Shown in pieces: positions 24,914-33,843 of a stretch of 64,000 nucleotides of DNA. The position numbers and the translations under genes were made by a program. Numbering within the stretch: position 1 is the first letter of the stretch; each line of letters begins with the position of its first letter. The stretch is from an uncultured Gammaproteobacteria bacterium (GTDB taxonomy: Bacteria > Pseudomonadota > Gammaproteobacteria > HK1): assembly GCA_958295835.1 (NCBI GenBank), contig OY282378.1, positions 744,001-808,000 on the forward strand. The letters are read 5' to 3'. The notes beneath the pieces were generated by a model. That model was not told the origin of the DNA and made no database searches. It saw only the letters and a program-made list of their open reading frames with translations.

Positions 24914-26392
24914 TCAGCCTCCTCGTTCTTCCGCGACCCGTTCGTCCGCCGGCGTCGCCTTCCAGAAGTAGCGGCGGAATCCCCGTCTGGGATCGTAGTC
25001 CTTGACCCGGAACACCATCCGCATCGGTTCGCCGACACCGAGCTCGGCGTCCGCGTCGATGTCGGTGAAGTCGATCATCGCCCGGCCGCCTTCCTCGAAC
25101 TGCACCATGCCATAGTACGCGGGCGGGGCCACGGAGTACGTCAGGCGGTCGGCGGTGTATGAGCGCATCGTCGCCCGCATGTCCGAGAACGGATGGTCTT
25201 CCTGGGTGTCGGCGGCGTGGCAGTTCGGATTGACGCAGACGTTCGACTTCGGAAACTGGAGCGTCCCGCACTTCGAGCACTTGCCCCCGATGAGTCCCAG
25301 CACCATCTCCCGGTTTCGGTAGAGCGTGGTCAGCCCGGTCTGCCGGTCCGTCTCTGCCCGCAGGCCGTGCTCCAGGGCGACGAGGCCGTTGATGCCGAGG
25401 TAGCGGTGGTAGTCGGTGTCCGCGCGCCGGCGCTTCAGAAAGCCCGAGATCCCCCGTTCGGGCCTCGACGCCGGGAGCGCTTCGGTGGCCTCCAGCACGA
25501 GCGCGTCGCACCCCTGCCCGAAACCGGCCACGAGGATCCTCTCCCCCGGCGCCGCGGTTTCGAGCACGTGAGCGAGCATCACGAGCGGATGGGCCGCCCC
25601 CGCCTCGCCGCACGTCCCCTGGAGGTTGTCGCGCACGCTTCGTTCGGCGAGGCCGAGCTTCTTCGCGACACTCGATCCGGCCCGGCGCATCGGGGAAGGG
25701 AAGCAGAAGTGATCGATCGCGCCGGCCTCGAGGCGGGCCGCGGAGAGCGCGCGGCCGACCGCCTCGGGGACGATCTTCATGAACCCCTCGTCGCGCACCC
25801 AGCGCTCTTCCCAGACGTAGTCGAACCGCTCGTCCTGTCCACGGTAGTGATCGACGAAGTCGGTGGAGTACGTGGCGTGCGCAAGCAGCTTCGCCACGCC
25901 GTCGCCTTCGCCGACGAGCAGCGCGGCCGCCGCATCGCCGGTGGTGAGCTCCAGCAGGCTCGCGGCCTTCGTCCGGCGCTTCTCGGCGCTCGTTACGAGC
26001 ACCGGCCCGCCGCCCCCGGCGGCGATCCGGCACGCAGTGATCAACGCCGACGTCCCCGCCCGCTGCGAACCGGCGATGTCCAGGGTTCCCACCGCGCCGG
26101 CGAGGTGCAGGGCCTCGGCGGCGACGCCGGCGTTCTGGCGGTCCTGAAACGGCAGGGTGGTGGAGGCGAGGAAGACTTCCGAGATACCGTCCCGTCCGCG
26201 CCGAGCGAGACAGTCGCGCGCGGCCTCGACGGCCATCGTGATCGGATCCTCGTCCCAGCCCGCGACCGCGCGTTCGCCGCGCCCGAGCCCCATGAGCGCG
26301 GGATTGAACCAAGCGTTGGCCTCGGCGATCACCCGGCGTTGCAGGCGCTGCCGCGGAACGTAGCCGCCGAATGCATGGATGCCGACGCTCAC
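24914..26392 (-). CDS. HMG-CoA synthase-like protein fused to DUF35 OB-fold domain
   Basis: A 492-residue protein. The N-terminal two thirds resemble thiolase-fold 3-hydroxy-3-methylglutaryl-CoA synthases (GIHAFGGYVPRQRL, EVFLASTTLPFQDRQNAG, LTTGDAAAALLVG, FCFPSPMRRAGSS). The C-terminal third is a DUF35 module: a rubredoxin-like zinc ribbon (GGKCSKCGTLQFPKSNVCVN) then an OB fold (GMVQFEEGGRAMIDFTDID). A GTG at 26392 gives the usual N-terminus; upstream in-frame sequence is not protein-like. Such fusions work with SCP2-type thiolases, as encoded next. Confidence 0.83.
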   Translation of the reverse strand: MSVGIHAFGGYVPRQRLQRRVIAEANAWFNPALMGLGRGERAVAGWDEDPITMAVEAARDCLARRGRDGISEVFLASTTLPFQDRQNAGVAAEALHLAGAVGTLDIAGSQRAGTSALITACRIAAGGGGPVLVTSAEKRRTKAASLLELTTGDAAAALLVGEGDGVAKLLAHATYSTDFVDHYRGQDERFDYVWEERWVRDEGFMKIVPEAVGRALSAARLEAGAIDHFCFPSPMRRAGSSVAKKLGLAERSVRDNLQGTCGEAGAAHPLVMLAHVLETAAPGERILVAGFGQGCDALVLEATEALPASRPERGISGFLKRRRADTDYHRYLGINGLVALEHGLRAETDRQTGLTTLYRNREMVLGLIGGKCSKCGTLQFPKSNVCVNPNCHAADTQEDHPFSDMRATMRSYTADRLTYSVAPPAYYGMVQFEEGGRAMIDFTDIDADAELGVGEPMRMVFRVKDYDPRRGFRRYFWKATPADERVAEERGG

Positions 26393-26531
26393 CGCCGGAT
26401 GCTCGCGGGACGCCCGGCCCGCATTTCTCACCGGCCCCCGGCTGCGGACGCGGATCCGACGGCATCGGCCGCGCTGTGTCGGCCTGCCCGTGGCGTCGAC
26501 CGGCACGGGCGACGCGGGGGAATCACGCCGC

Positions 26532-27446
26532 TCATACCGGATCCCAACTGAAGATGTCCGCGCTGCGGTCGAGCGGATAGAAGTGGGATTGCAGAGCCGG
26601 GAACGCGTGCTCGACGACCGACTCCGGGGTCCAGCCCGCGCCCTCGTGCAGGCCGCGCAACGGGCGCGACTGGCTCATCAGGAAGATCTCGTTGTTGCGC
26701 ACCGCGAAGATCTGTCCCGTCACGCCTGCCGCGCGATCGGATGCGAGCGCCACCGCGACGGCGGCGATCTTGTCCGGGGTCATCCGCCTGAGCTTCTCGA
26801 CCCGCGCGCGCTGCGCCTCGTCCTGGACCGGGATGGTGCCGATCATCCTGCTCCACGCGAACGGGGAGATGCAGTTCGAGCGCACGTTGAACCGCGCCAT
26901 GTCGAGCGCGAGGGACTTCGAAAGCCCCACGATGCCGAGCTTGGCCGCGGCGTAGTTCGCCTGCCCGACGTTGCCGACGAGCCCGGAGGTCGAGGTCATG
27001 TGCACGAAGCAGCCGGACCCTTGCGCCCTGAACCTGGGCGCGGCGGCCCGCGACGTGTTGAAGCTCCCCTTGAGGTGCACGTCGATGACCGCGTCCCAGT
27101 CCTCCTCGGTCATCTTGTGGAAGATGGCGTCGCGCAGGATGCCCGCGTTGTTCACGACCACGTCGATCCGCCCGAAGCAGTCGAGCGCCTGCTCGACCAT
27201 CGCTTGTGCCGCGGCAAAGTCCGCGACGCTGTCGAAGTTCGCCTCCGCCTCGCCGCCGGCATCGCGAATCGCCTTGACCGTCTCCAGCGCGGGGGTCCGA
27301 TCCTCGCCCTCGCCGGATGCGGCGCCACCGGGATCGTTCACGATCACCCGCGCGCCATGCCTCCCGAGCATCTTCGCGATCTCGGCGCCGACGCCGCGGC
27401 CCGCACCGGTGACGAGCGCGACCTTTCCTTCAACCATCGTGGTCAT
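26532..27446 (-). CDS. Short-chain dehydrogenase/reductase
   Basis: A 304-residue SDR. Cofactor loop VALVTGAGRGVGAEIAKMLG, the NNAG strand (VVVNNAGILRD), catalytic Ser region MTSTSGLVG and Tyr-Lys in ANYAAAKLGIVGLSKSLA. The layout resembles peroxisomal MFE-2-type 3-hydroxyacyl-CoA dehydrogenases. Likely the dehydrogenase step for a CoA ester in this cluster. ATG 27446 or the nearby ATG 27437 may start it. Confidence 0.87.
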   Translation of the reverse strand: MTTMVEGKVALVTGAGRGVGAEIAKMLGRHGARVIVNDPGGAASGEGEDRTPALETVKAIRDAGGEAEANFDSVADFAAAQAMVEQALDCFGRIDVVVNNAGILRDAIFHKMTEEDWDAVIDVHLKGSFNTSRAAAPRFRAQGSGCFVHMTSTSGLVGNVGQANYAAAKLGIVGLSKSLALDMARFNVRSNCISPFAWSRMIGTIPVQDEAQRARVEKLRRMTPDKIAAVAVALASDRAAGVTGQIFAVRNNEIFLMSQSRPLRGLHEGAGWTPESVVEHAFPALQSHFYPLDRSADIFSWDPV

Positions 27447-27475
27447 CAGGCGGCGCGGCGCAAGAGCGGCGCGCG

Positions 27476-27934
27476 TCAATCACAGCACGTCGTCACACAG
27501 CAGGTCGTCACGGAGGCGGTTTCCGTCTCCACGCCGCGCGGATGGCTGCGGACGATGGTGTTGTGGATTTGCTCGGCATCCCCCGATTTGACGTACCACT
27601 CCCAGCGTGCGCCGTCGGGGTCGACGACCCAGGTCTCCGCCTTCTCGGCAAAGCAGCAGACGGTTTCATCGACACCGGTGGTCCGCAGCCCGGCGGCGTC
27701 CAGACGCCGTTCGGCCGACATGACCTCCTCGGCCGTCTCGACCTCGACCCCGAGGTGATTGAGCGTCGCCCCCTCCGGGCCTTCGAAGAGCACGAGCTTC
27801 AAGGGCGGATCGACAACCGCGAAGTTCGCATAGCCGGGTTTCACCTTCGCGGGGGCGGTGGCGAACAACCTGGAGTAGAACTCGACGGCCTGATCCAGGT
27901 CGGTCACGTTGATCGCAAGTTGCAGACGAGACAT
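27476..27934 (-). CDS. VOC-family protein of ArsI/CadI type
   Basis: A 152-residue vicinal-oxygen-chelate protein starting MSRLQLAINVTDLDQAVEFY. NHLGVEVETAEEV and DETVCCFAEKAETWVVDPDG match ArsI (C-As lyase)/CadI, where the paired Cys bind trivalent organoarsenicals and DPDG(A)xWE provides a metal ligand. The tail adds two more Cys pairs (SVTTCCVTTCCD). GAGGAG lies nine bases before the start. A role in metalloid handling is suggested by the family; within a catabolic cluster it could have been recruited otherwise. Confidence 0.75.
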   Translation of the reverse strand: MSRLQLAINVTDLDQAVEFYSRLFATAPAKVKPGYANFAVVDPPLKLVLFEGPEGATLNHLGVEVETAEEVMSAERRLDAAGLRTTGVDETVCCFAEKAETWVVDPDGARWEWYVKSGDAEQIHNTIVRSHPRGVETETASVTTCCVTTCCD

Positions 27935-28046
27935 CGAGGGCTCCTCGATTGTGGGGTGTGTGTGGCGCGGTCGAACCGGTGAGGGTGTCGCCAAGCCATC
28001 GGCAGTTGGCCGCGGTGGTGGTGATGCACGGCGTGTCCGTTGCCCG

Positions 28047-29150
28047 TCAGTCCGCGCCGGCCGCCGCCACCTGCGGCGCCGGGGCGACGGCGGGGCCCCG
28101 CTCCTTGCGCAGCAACGCGGAGAAGACCTGCCGCGCGCGGCGCAACGCCTTGTCGGGGCGCAGGTACACCTCGGCATAACCCTCGTCGGGGAAATCGAAC
28201 ATCTGCTGCTGTTTTTCGAGCGCCCAGAGGTCTTCCGCCGCGACCGACGGAAACATCTCGGCGAAGCGCCTGGCGGCGGAGACGTCCGGATCGCCCCTCG
28301 ACATGAGGCCGGCCTTGAAGTTCACGCACCAGCGCCACACGTGGTTGGTGCCATCGACCGGGGTGTGCGTGTGGAGAAGGACGTAACCGCGCTCGGCCTC
28401 GGTGCCGAGCTGGCCCGGGGGCGCCACCCGCATCTGCACCCGGGTGAGCCCCGGCGAGACCATGCAATGCGTGTGGTGGCGATCGACGATATCGTAGCCG
28501 AACCAGTCGGCAAGGAACGGCGGTTGTTCGTAGCTCTCGACTTCCCGGGTGGTCCTGACGTAGCGGTTCCCGTCAACCTCGCCTTCCTCCAGCTTCACCG
28601 GGATCCGGCTGTTGGCGGCGTCGCCGATGTTGCCGTCGTGCAGCGGGTAGAAATGCGAGATGTCGAGCAGGTTCTCGATCAGCAGCAGATAGTTGGCGGG
28701 CACCTGCATGGGGCCGGAGCTGATCGACTCGTAACCGTCGTCGGCGACCTCGGGAGTGCGCGGCGGCCGTGACTCGTGCCGACGCTCCGGATCGCCCGGC
28801 CAGACCCATACCACGCCGTCCTGCTCGATGACCGGGAAGGGCCTGAGCTTCGCCTGTTCGGGGATCGGGCCGTCCGGATGCGAGGGAACCGCCACGCAGG
28901 CTCCACGCGGGTCGTAGCACAGGCCGTGATAAGCGCATTCGAGGGTGCCGTCGTCGAGCACCCGGCCCTCGGAGAGCGGCATGCGCTTGTGCGCGCACCG
29001 GTTGTCGAAGGCCCCGATCGCGCCGTCTCGCGAGCGCCAGAGCAGGACCGGACGACCCGCGATCGTATGCCCTTGCAGATCGTCCACGGCGAACTCCTCG
29101 GAGAGTCCGGCGACGTACCAGGCATTGCGGATGTAGTGGCGGGGAATCAT
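28047..29150 (-). CDS. Rieske non-haem iron oxygenase, terminal component
   Basis: A 367-residue ring-hydroxylating or O-demethylating oxygenase of the vanillate demethylase type (starts MIPRHYIRNAWYVAGLSEE). Rieske cluster: RCAHKRMPL ... LECAYHGLCYD (C-x-H ... C-x2-H). Mononuclear iron site: ENLLDISHFYPLHDGN with Asp and two His. The ferredoxin gene just upstream would supply electrons, though no separate reductase is present. Substrate unknown. Confidence 0.9.
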   Translation of the reverse strand: MIPRHYIRNAWYVAGLSEEFAVDDLQGHTIAGRPVLLWRSRDGAIGAFDNRCAHKRMPLSEGRVLDDGTLECAYHGLCYDPRGACVAVPSHPDGPIPEQAKLRPFPVIEQDGVVWVWPGDPERRHESRPPRTPEVADDGYESISSGPMQVPANYLLLIENLLDISHFYPLHDGNIGDAANSRIPVKLEEGEVDGNRYVRTTREVESYEQPPFLADWFGYDIVDRHHTHCMVSPGLTRVQMRVAPPGQLGTEAERGYVLLHTHTPVDGTNHVWRWCVNFKAGLMSRGDPDVSAARRFAEMFPSVAAEDLWALEKQQQMFDFPDEGYAEVYLRPDKALRRARQVFSALLRKERGPAVAPAPQVAAAGAD

Positions 29151-29407
29151 GGGCTTATGCCTCCGAATGGTCAGGGCAGGGGCCTCGGGGCACGCAGGCG
29201 TTCAATGGATCGTGCCGGGCATTGCGTCGATTGTAGTGCAAAGCGAGGGTTCGGAAAGCGTCCGGCGGCCTCCCTTCCAGCGTCTGCCATGCAACTGTTC
29301 CCACACGGACGGGATACCGTAGCGGCCCGCGGGCACGAGCGCCGGCGGCATCCACCGTCCGTCATGAAGCGGTTGCGATGCGGGTCGGACGGCTCGCGGA
29401 TTCCGCC

Positions 29408-29683
29408 TCACAGATCCAGCACCAGCTCCTCGGTCCGGGATCGGGCGCAGCACACCAGGACGTAGTGTTCACGGTCCTCATCGTCGAGCACCTCATCCCG
29501 ATGCTCCGGCTCCCCTTCCAGGTAGCGGGTCATGCAGGTGCCGCAATACCCCTGCTCGCAGCAAGTCTCGATGTCGATGCCGTTCTCGCGCAGCACCTCG
29601 ACGATGCTCTTGTCGGCGGGAACCATGAAGACCTCACCGGTCAGCGCGAGCCGGATGCGGAACTCGTACTCATCCACGAGCAT
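29408..29683 (-). CDS. Plant-type [2Fe-2S] ferredoxin
   Basis: A 91-residue ferredoxin with cluster Cys in ETCCEQGYCGTCMTRYLEGE (C-x4-C-x2-C) and a fourth in YVLVCCARS. The sequence matches the C-terminal domain of phthalate/vanillate oxygenase reductases, but the FMN/NAD domains are missing, so it may be a stand-alone ferredoxin or the remainder of such a reductase. ATG 29683 chosen. The 257 bp to the Rieske gene contain no recognisable gene. Confidence 0.85.
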   Translation of the reverse strand: MLVDEYEFRIRLALTGEVFMVPADKSIVEVLRENGIDIETCCEQGYCGTCMTRYLEGEPEHRDEVLDDEDREHYVLVCCARSRTEELVLDL

Positions 29684-29713
29684 ATGCCATGTAGTGCGCT
29701 CCGGACGGGCTTG

Positions 29714-29766
29714 TGTGGAACAACACTGTTCCCGGTTCGTCTGCGGCGCTGGCTGGAGCACCCGCG
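29714..29766. repeat. Dispersed palindromic repeat, copy B
   Basis: GGAACA-ACAC-TGTTCC at 29717-29732, followed by a GC-rich stretch with GCGGCGCTGG and ending CACCCGCG, homologous to the copy at 8964-9018. Lies between the divergent ferredoxin gene and the enol-lactonase-like gene. Confidence 0.7.
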
Positions 29767-29924
29767 CCGGCAGTCGCCGCTCATGGGCCGCGAGCGTGTG
29801 CCCGAGTGCTCCTGTACCATTCCGGTGTGAAACAGGGCGGACGGGCAAGAGCCACTGGGCGCCCTGCCCTGGCCCGGACCCGAATCCGGACCCTCCCACC
29901 GATACAGTCCGACGGAGCCTGCCG

Positions 29925-30710
29925 ATGCCGACCGCGAACGTCAACGACACCACCCTGCACTACCGCCTCGACGGCCCGGAGGATGCGCCGGTCATCCTCG
30001 TCTCGAATTCCCTCGCGTCGAACCTCAGCATGTGGGATCACCAGATCGATACCCTGATCCGGCTCGGATTCCGGGTGCTGCGCTACGACAGCCGCGGCCA
30101 CGGACGGTCCGGGGTCACCCCCGGCCCCTACGGCATCGAGATGCTGACCGAGGACGCGGTCGGGCTCCTCGACGCCCTGGGCATCGGGCGCGCGAGCTTC
30201 ATGGGCTGCTCGAAGGGCGGCATGGTCGGGCAGATGGCCGGCACGAAGCACGGCGATCGGTTCGACAAGCTCGTGCTGTGCTCGACCTCGGCGTACATGG
30301 GCGGGAGGGACGCCTGGGCAGCCCGCATCGAAGCAGTGGCCAACGGCGGGATGGCCGCGGTGGTGGACGCGACCATCGATCGCTGGTTCACCGGACCGGG
30401 GCAGGAGCGGATCCCGGCCGACGTCGCCGGGGTCCGGGAGATGATCCTCGCGACCCCGCCGGAGGGATTCATCGCCTGCGCCCATGCGATCGCGGCGATG
30501 GACCAGCGCGAGAGCATCCGCGCGATCGACCGGCCGACGCTCGTGGTCGTCGGCGAGCACGACCCCGGTACCCCGCCCTCCGCGGCGGAGCTCATCCATG
30601 ATCGCATCGCGGGCTCGAAGCTCGTGGTGCTGGAGGACAGCGCGCACTTCTGCAACATCGAGCAGGCAGGCCCGTTCAACGCCGCCCTGGAGGAGTTCCT
30701 CGGCGCATGA
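29925..30710 (+). CDS. Alpha/beta hydrolase, 3-oxoadipate enol-lactonase-like
   Basis: A 261-residue hydrolase beginning MPTANVNDTTLHYRLDGPED, close in pattern to PcaD. Catalytic triad: nucleophile Ser in FMGCSKGGMVGQ (family usually G-L-S-M/L-G), Asp in VVGEHDPGTPP and His in LEDSAHFCNIEQ. RYDSRGHGRS supports the oxyanion region. GGAGCC lies 8 bases before ATG 29925. Divergent from the Rieske-ferredoxin run; an aromatic ring-cleavage role is plausible but unproven. Confidence 0.8.
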   Translation: MPTANVNDTTLHYRLDGPEDAPVILVSNSLASNLSMWDHQIDTLIRLGFRVLRYDSRGHGRSGVTPGPYGIEMLTEDAVGLLDALGIGRASFMGCSKGGMVGQMAGTKHGDRFDKLVLCSTSAYMGGRDAWAARIEAVANGGMAAVVDATIDRWFTGPGQERIPADVAGVREMILATPPEGFIACAHAIAAMDQRESIRAIDRPTLVVVGEHDPGTPPSAAELIHDRIAGSKLVVLEDSAHFCNIEQAGPFNAALEEFLGA

Positions 30711-30862
30711 ACGCGGCGGTCGTCGCACCGTTGCAACCTCCGTGGCTCCCACGACGGACTCCAACGCCGGCGCGTCAAGGCGATGCTCGCCGGCCATTGC
30801 CCGACGGCTTGCGGTCGATCCTCACCACCATCGCGGGTCCGGCCCGCTCGGTGGCCACGCCT

Positions 30863-31852
30863 TCAGAGCTCGTCGCGCTCCACGAAATGCAGCAGCAGAC
30901 CGCCGAGCGATGCGGGATGGATGAAGCCGATGCGCGCCCGGCGCGACCCGGGGCGGCCCGCGCGGTCGATCATTCGATGACCGGCGCCGGCGAGACGGGC
31001 GAGGGTGGCGTCGATGTCGGGTGTCTTCAGTGCAAGATGGTGCAGGCCGGAGCCGTGCCGCTCGATGTAACGGGCGATCGCGCCCTTGTCGCCGCGGGTG
31101 TTGCCGGGCGCGCCCCGCACCGGCCCTTCCGCACGCGGACCCTGGTAGCGCGGATCGAACGGCTGCAACAGCTCCAGCTCGCAATCGCCCACGGTGAGAA
31201 AGCTCACCCGCAGGCCCCCGACAGGCTCCGGAGGCCGGCTGTGGTACACGACCCCGTACTTGTCGGACGTGAAGCTCTCGATCGGCTGCGAGATCTCGAA
31301 GTCGGTCTGGGTGCTCTCTACCGGACTGCCGAGCCGCCCGGTAAACACCGCCCCGGCTGCCCGGTTGTCCTCGCACGCAACCCCGATGTGGTCGATCCGC
31401 TCCACGTGATCGCCCGCGCCGACTCCCGCAGCCAACGCGATCGGCTCGCACAGCCGGGTCGCGATGCCACGGGTGTCGCGGGCGGCGAGCGCCACCTGGT
31501 GGCCTCCGCCCAGCCCAGGGGTCGCTGCATCGCAGGTGAAGCCGCATTGCGCCGCAACGGCGGCCGGGTCCGTCGCCGCGATCGCAATGTGGTGGACGCC
31601 GCTCCTCGCCGCGCCGCCGGTCGATTCATGGCCGGGACCGAACAGGGCGATCGCGCTGTCGCCGACGGCAATCCACGGGACCGCGCCACCGGGAGCCGGG
31701 ACCTCGGTGCGCGGCAGCCCGAGGTCGCGCTCGAAGACGGCCGCGACGCCGGCGGGGTCGTCGACCACCGCTGCGACGTAGGCGAGCGCAGGCGCACTCG
31801 CCCCGGACTTCGTCCCGCATCCCGCTCCGGTCCCCGTGTCAGGCATTGTCAT
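30863..31852 (-). CDS. Multi-domain VOC protein (glyoxalase/dioxygenase superfamily)
   Basis: A 329-residue protein with VOC modules: one near the start (LAYVAAVVDDPAGVAAVF), one around GVHHIAIAATDPAAVAAQ, and one in the C-terminal half (RIDHIGVACEDNRAAGAVFT, GLHHLALKTPDID). The last module resembles methylmalonyl-CoA epimerase (HxHIG ... HHLALxTxDI). It may be an epimerase-like or dioxygenase-like enzyme. Start is ATG 31852 with a second ATG two codons later. Convergent with the hydrolase gene. Confidence 0.72.
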   Translation of the reverse strand: MTMPDTGTGAGCGTKSGASAPALAYVAAVVDDPAGVAAVFERDLGLPRTEVPAPGGAVPWIAVGDSAIALFGPGHESTGGAARSGVHHIAIAATDPAAVAAQCGFTCDAATPGLGGGHQVALAARDTRGIATRLCEPIALAAGVGAGDHVERIDHIGVACEDNRAAGAVFTGRLGSPVESTQTDFEISQPIESFTSDKYGVVYHSRPPEPVGGLRVSFLTVGDCELELLQPFDPRYQGPRAEGPVRGAPGNTRGDKGAIARYIERHGSGLHHLALKTPDIDATLARLAGAGHRMIDRAGRPGSRRARIGFIHPASLGGLLLHFVERDEL

Positions 31853-31891
31853 CAGGCATGGATCCGGCCCCTGTTTCAGGCGTGGGTCCTC

Positions 31892-31925
31892 GTATGGAAC
31901 AAGACTGTTCCTCGCCTGTCTACGT
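31892..31925. repeat. Dispersed palindromic repeat, copy C
   Basis: GGAACA-AGAC-TGTTCC at 31896-31911 followed by CTCGCCTGTCTACG; about 34 bp nearly identical to the left part of copy A (8964). The right part found in A, B and D is not seen. It lies about 40 bp upstream of the VOC gene start. Confidence 0.7.
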
Positions 31926-32237
31926 TCCGGATGCATCGCTCCGAATTCGCGCGTCCGGTTTCGCTTGCGACCCGGAGTATCGTGCAGTTTATCGAATCCG
32001 GGAAGCGGCGCGGATTCCCGGGTGTGGATTCCCCGGCCCGCCGCAAGGACGGCGGCCGTGCAGTGGGAACGATGCCGCGCCCGCCAGGCCCGCATCCGCA
32101 AAAGAAGGGCGTTGCCGCATCGACCGAGCCATGAACCGGCGCACCGGATTCCTGCATGATCGCGGACCGGCCGGCGGTTCGGGGTGGGAGCCGCGCACAC
32201 GCCGTCCGAGAGCCCCTGCCGTGCAACCGGCCGATCC

Positions 32238-33371
32238 ATGAACGGAACCGAAGCCGTCTCCGGATACCTGAGCGACGTCGGGCTCGAGTCGTGGGTGGTG
32301 CAGGTGTTCGTCGTCGTCTTCGCGACCGCGGTGCTCGCATTCGGCGCGAGACGTTTCCTGGCCCGGCTGCACGCCGCTTTCGCCCGCACCCGCAGCGTAT
32401 GGGACGGGAGCTTCGTCGAGGCGCTCGGCCCGCCACTGCGAGCGTTCGTCTGGATCGCCGGCATCGCGTTCGCGATCGAGATCATCCAGAACGAAGCCGG
32501 CGCCGCCATCTTCGAAGCGGTAGACCCGATCCGCGACGTCGGCCTCATCTCGACGTTCGCGTGGTTCGCGGTGCGTTTCATCCGCATCGCGGAGGGGAAC
32601 TTCATCGCCGACAAGCAGGCGAAGGGCGAGACCTTCGACCGCGCCACCCTCGACGCGGCCGTCAAGCTGCTCCGCCTCTCGGTGGTGATCACCGCCTTCC
32701 TCGTCGCCCTCCAGACCCTCGGGTTCAGCATCTCCGGCGTGCTCGCCTTCGGCGGCATCGGGGGCATCGCGGTCGGCTTCGCGGCGAAGGATCTGCTGGC
32801 CAACTTCTTCGGCGGGCTGATGATCCATCTCGATCGCCCGTTCGCGATCGGGGACTGGGTCCGTTCGCCGGACCGCGCGATCGAGGGCACGGTGGAGCGG
32901 ATCGGGTGGCGCCAGACCCTGATCCGCAAGTTCGACACCCGACCGCTCTACGTCCCCAACAGCGCATTCGCCAACATCACGGTCGAGAACCCCTCGCGCA
33001 TGAGCAACCGGAGGATCTACGAGACCATCGGCATCCGTTACGAGGACGCGGGGGCGATGGGCGCCGTCGTCGCCGAGGTCGAGGCGATGCTGCGCGCGCA
33101 CGACGAGATCGACTCCGACGGCTTCCTGATGGTGAACTTCAACGCCTTCGCACCGTCGTCGCTCGATTTCTTCATCTACTGCTACACCCGGACCACGGCC
33201 TGGGCCCGATACCACCAGGTGAAGCAGGACGTGCTGCTTCGCATCATCGGGATCATCGACCGCCACGGCGCCGAGATCGCATTCCCGACCTCCACCGTGC
33301 ATCTCGCCGGCGTCATTCCCGGCGCGGAGCCGCCACCGTCCGACAGCGGCGCTGGAAAGGACGACGCGTAG
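32238..33371 (+). CDS. MscS-family mechanosensitive channel
   Basis: A 377-residue membrane protein: N-terminal transmembrane helices (VVQVFVVVFATAVLAFG, AFVWIAGIAFAIEIIQ, LLRLSVVITAFLVALQTLG), the pore helix VLAFGGIGGIAVGFAAKDLL and the beta domain NFFGGLMIHLDRPFAIGDWV. It ends with the usual mixed alpha-beta tail. These channels open under membrane tension to release solutes in osmotic downshock. Single gene; ATG 32238 begins the first helix-containing segment. Confidence 0.9.
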   Translation: MNGTEAVSGYLSDVGLESWVVQVFVVVFATAVLAFGARRFLARLHAAFARTRSVWDGSFVEALGPPLRAFVWIAGIAFAIEIIQNEAGAAIFEAVDPIRDVGLISTFAWFAVRFIRIAEGNFIADKQAKGETFDRATLDAAVKLLRLSVVITAFLVALQTLGFSISGVLAFGGIGGIAVGFAAKDLLANFFGGLMIHLDRPFAIGDWVRSPDRAIEGTVERIGWRQTLIRKFDTRPLYVPNSAFANITVENPSRMSNRRIYETIGIRYEDAGAMGAVVAEVEAMLRAHDEIDSDGFLMVNFNAFAPSSLDFFIYCYTRTTAWARYHQVKQDVLLRIIGIIDRHGAEIAFPTSTVHLAGVIPGAEPPPSDSGAGKDDA

Positions 33372-33375
33372 CGCC

Positions 33376-33753
33376 GTGGGGCGCATCATCGAATCAGCCA
33401 ACGTCGACCTCGACGACAAGTACACCCGCCCGCGCGGGCGGGTCTTCCCCAGCGACGCGGCGGGCGCGTCGGTCGGCGTGTCGGCCCTCGCATGGACCAA
33501 ACCTGTTCCCCGCCCGCCAGCAGCGCTGGACGGGACGCCCGCGGGGTGGCGGTCCATCACCGGCGCGAGCTGGATGCGGTGCAGCGGGCGTTTCGCGAGA
33601 CCGCCGACGTCACCGTCATCGTCCACGACCAGACCTGCGCGGCGGAGAAGCGCCGGCGGCGCAAGCGCGGGAAATTCCCTGAACTGTCCCGGCGCGCGTT
33701 CATCAACCTCGCGGTATTCGAGGGGTGCGGGGACTGCGGCGTGAAGTCGAATT
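33376..33753 (+). pseudogene. Mosaic remnant of the indolepyruvate ferredoxin oxidoreductase gene
   Basis: Three blocks match the full gene at 47944-51498 but with large internal gaps: 33385-33448 matches 47956-48019 (VDLDDKYTRPRGRVF), 33450-33472 is identical to 49173-49195, and 33550-33753 matches 49748-49951 (DQTCAAEKRRRRKRGK, EGCGDCGVKSN). Between the second and third blocks sits a copy of the dispersed palindromic repeat. Frames do not stay in register. This is a duplicated and deleted copy, non-functional. Confidence 0.9.
33490..33543. repeat. Dispersed palindromic repeat, copy D
   Basis: A degenerate copy, TGGACCAAACCTGTTCC (33493-33509), followed by CCCGCCCGCCAGCAGCGCTGG and ending CGCCCGCG. 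Homologous along its length to copies A and B. It occupies a deletion scar inside the oxidoreductase remnant; the intact gene at 47944 has nothing similar at the corresponding place. Confidence 0.6.
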
Positions 33754-33788
33754 CGGAGGCAGCAGCCAGCTTCGGATTCCTCTCTCAT

Positions 33789-33816
33789 TGGACAAGAAGC
33801 CCCGTCCCCATACAAT
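33789..33816 (+). promoter_or_regulatory. Sigma-70-like promoter of the AAA ATPase gene
   Basis: TGGACA (33789-33794) and TACAAT (33811-33816) are spaced by 16 bp and lie 28 bp before the ATPase start codon, with AGAGG in between as ribosome-binding site. One of the better promoter matches in this GC-rich window. Confidence 0.55.
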
Positions 33817-33843
33817 GATCGGGCCGTCTCAAGAGGCTGGCGC

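Noticed and set aside
29151..29407. Short frames in the 257-bp spacer between ferredoxin and Rieske genes
   Set aside because: None has a ribosome-binding site or recognisable residues.
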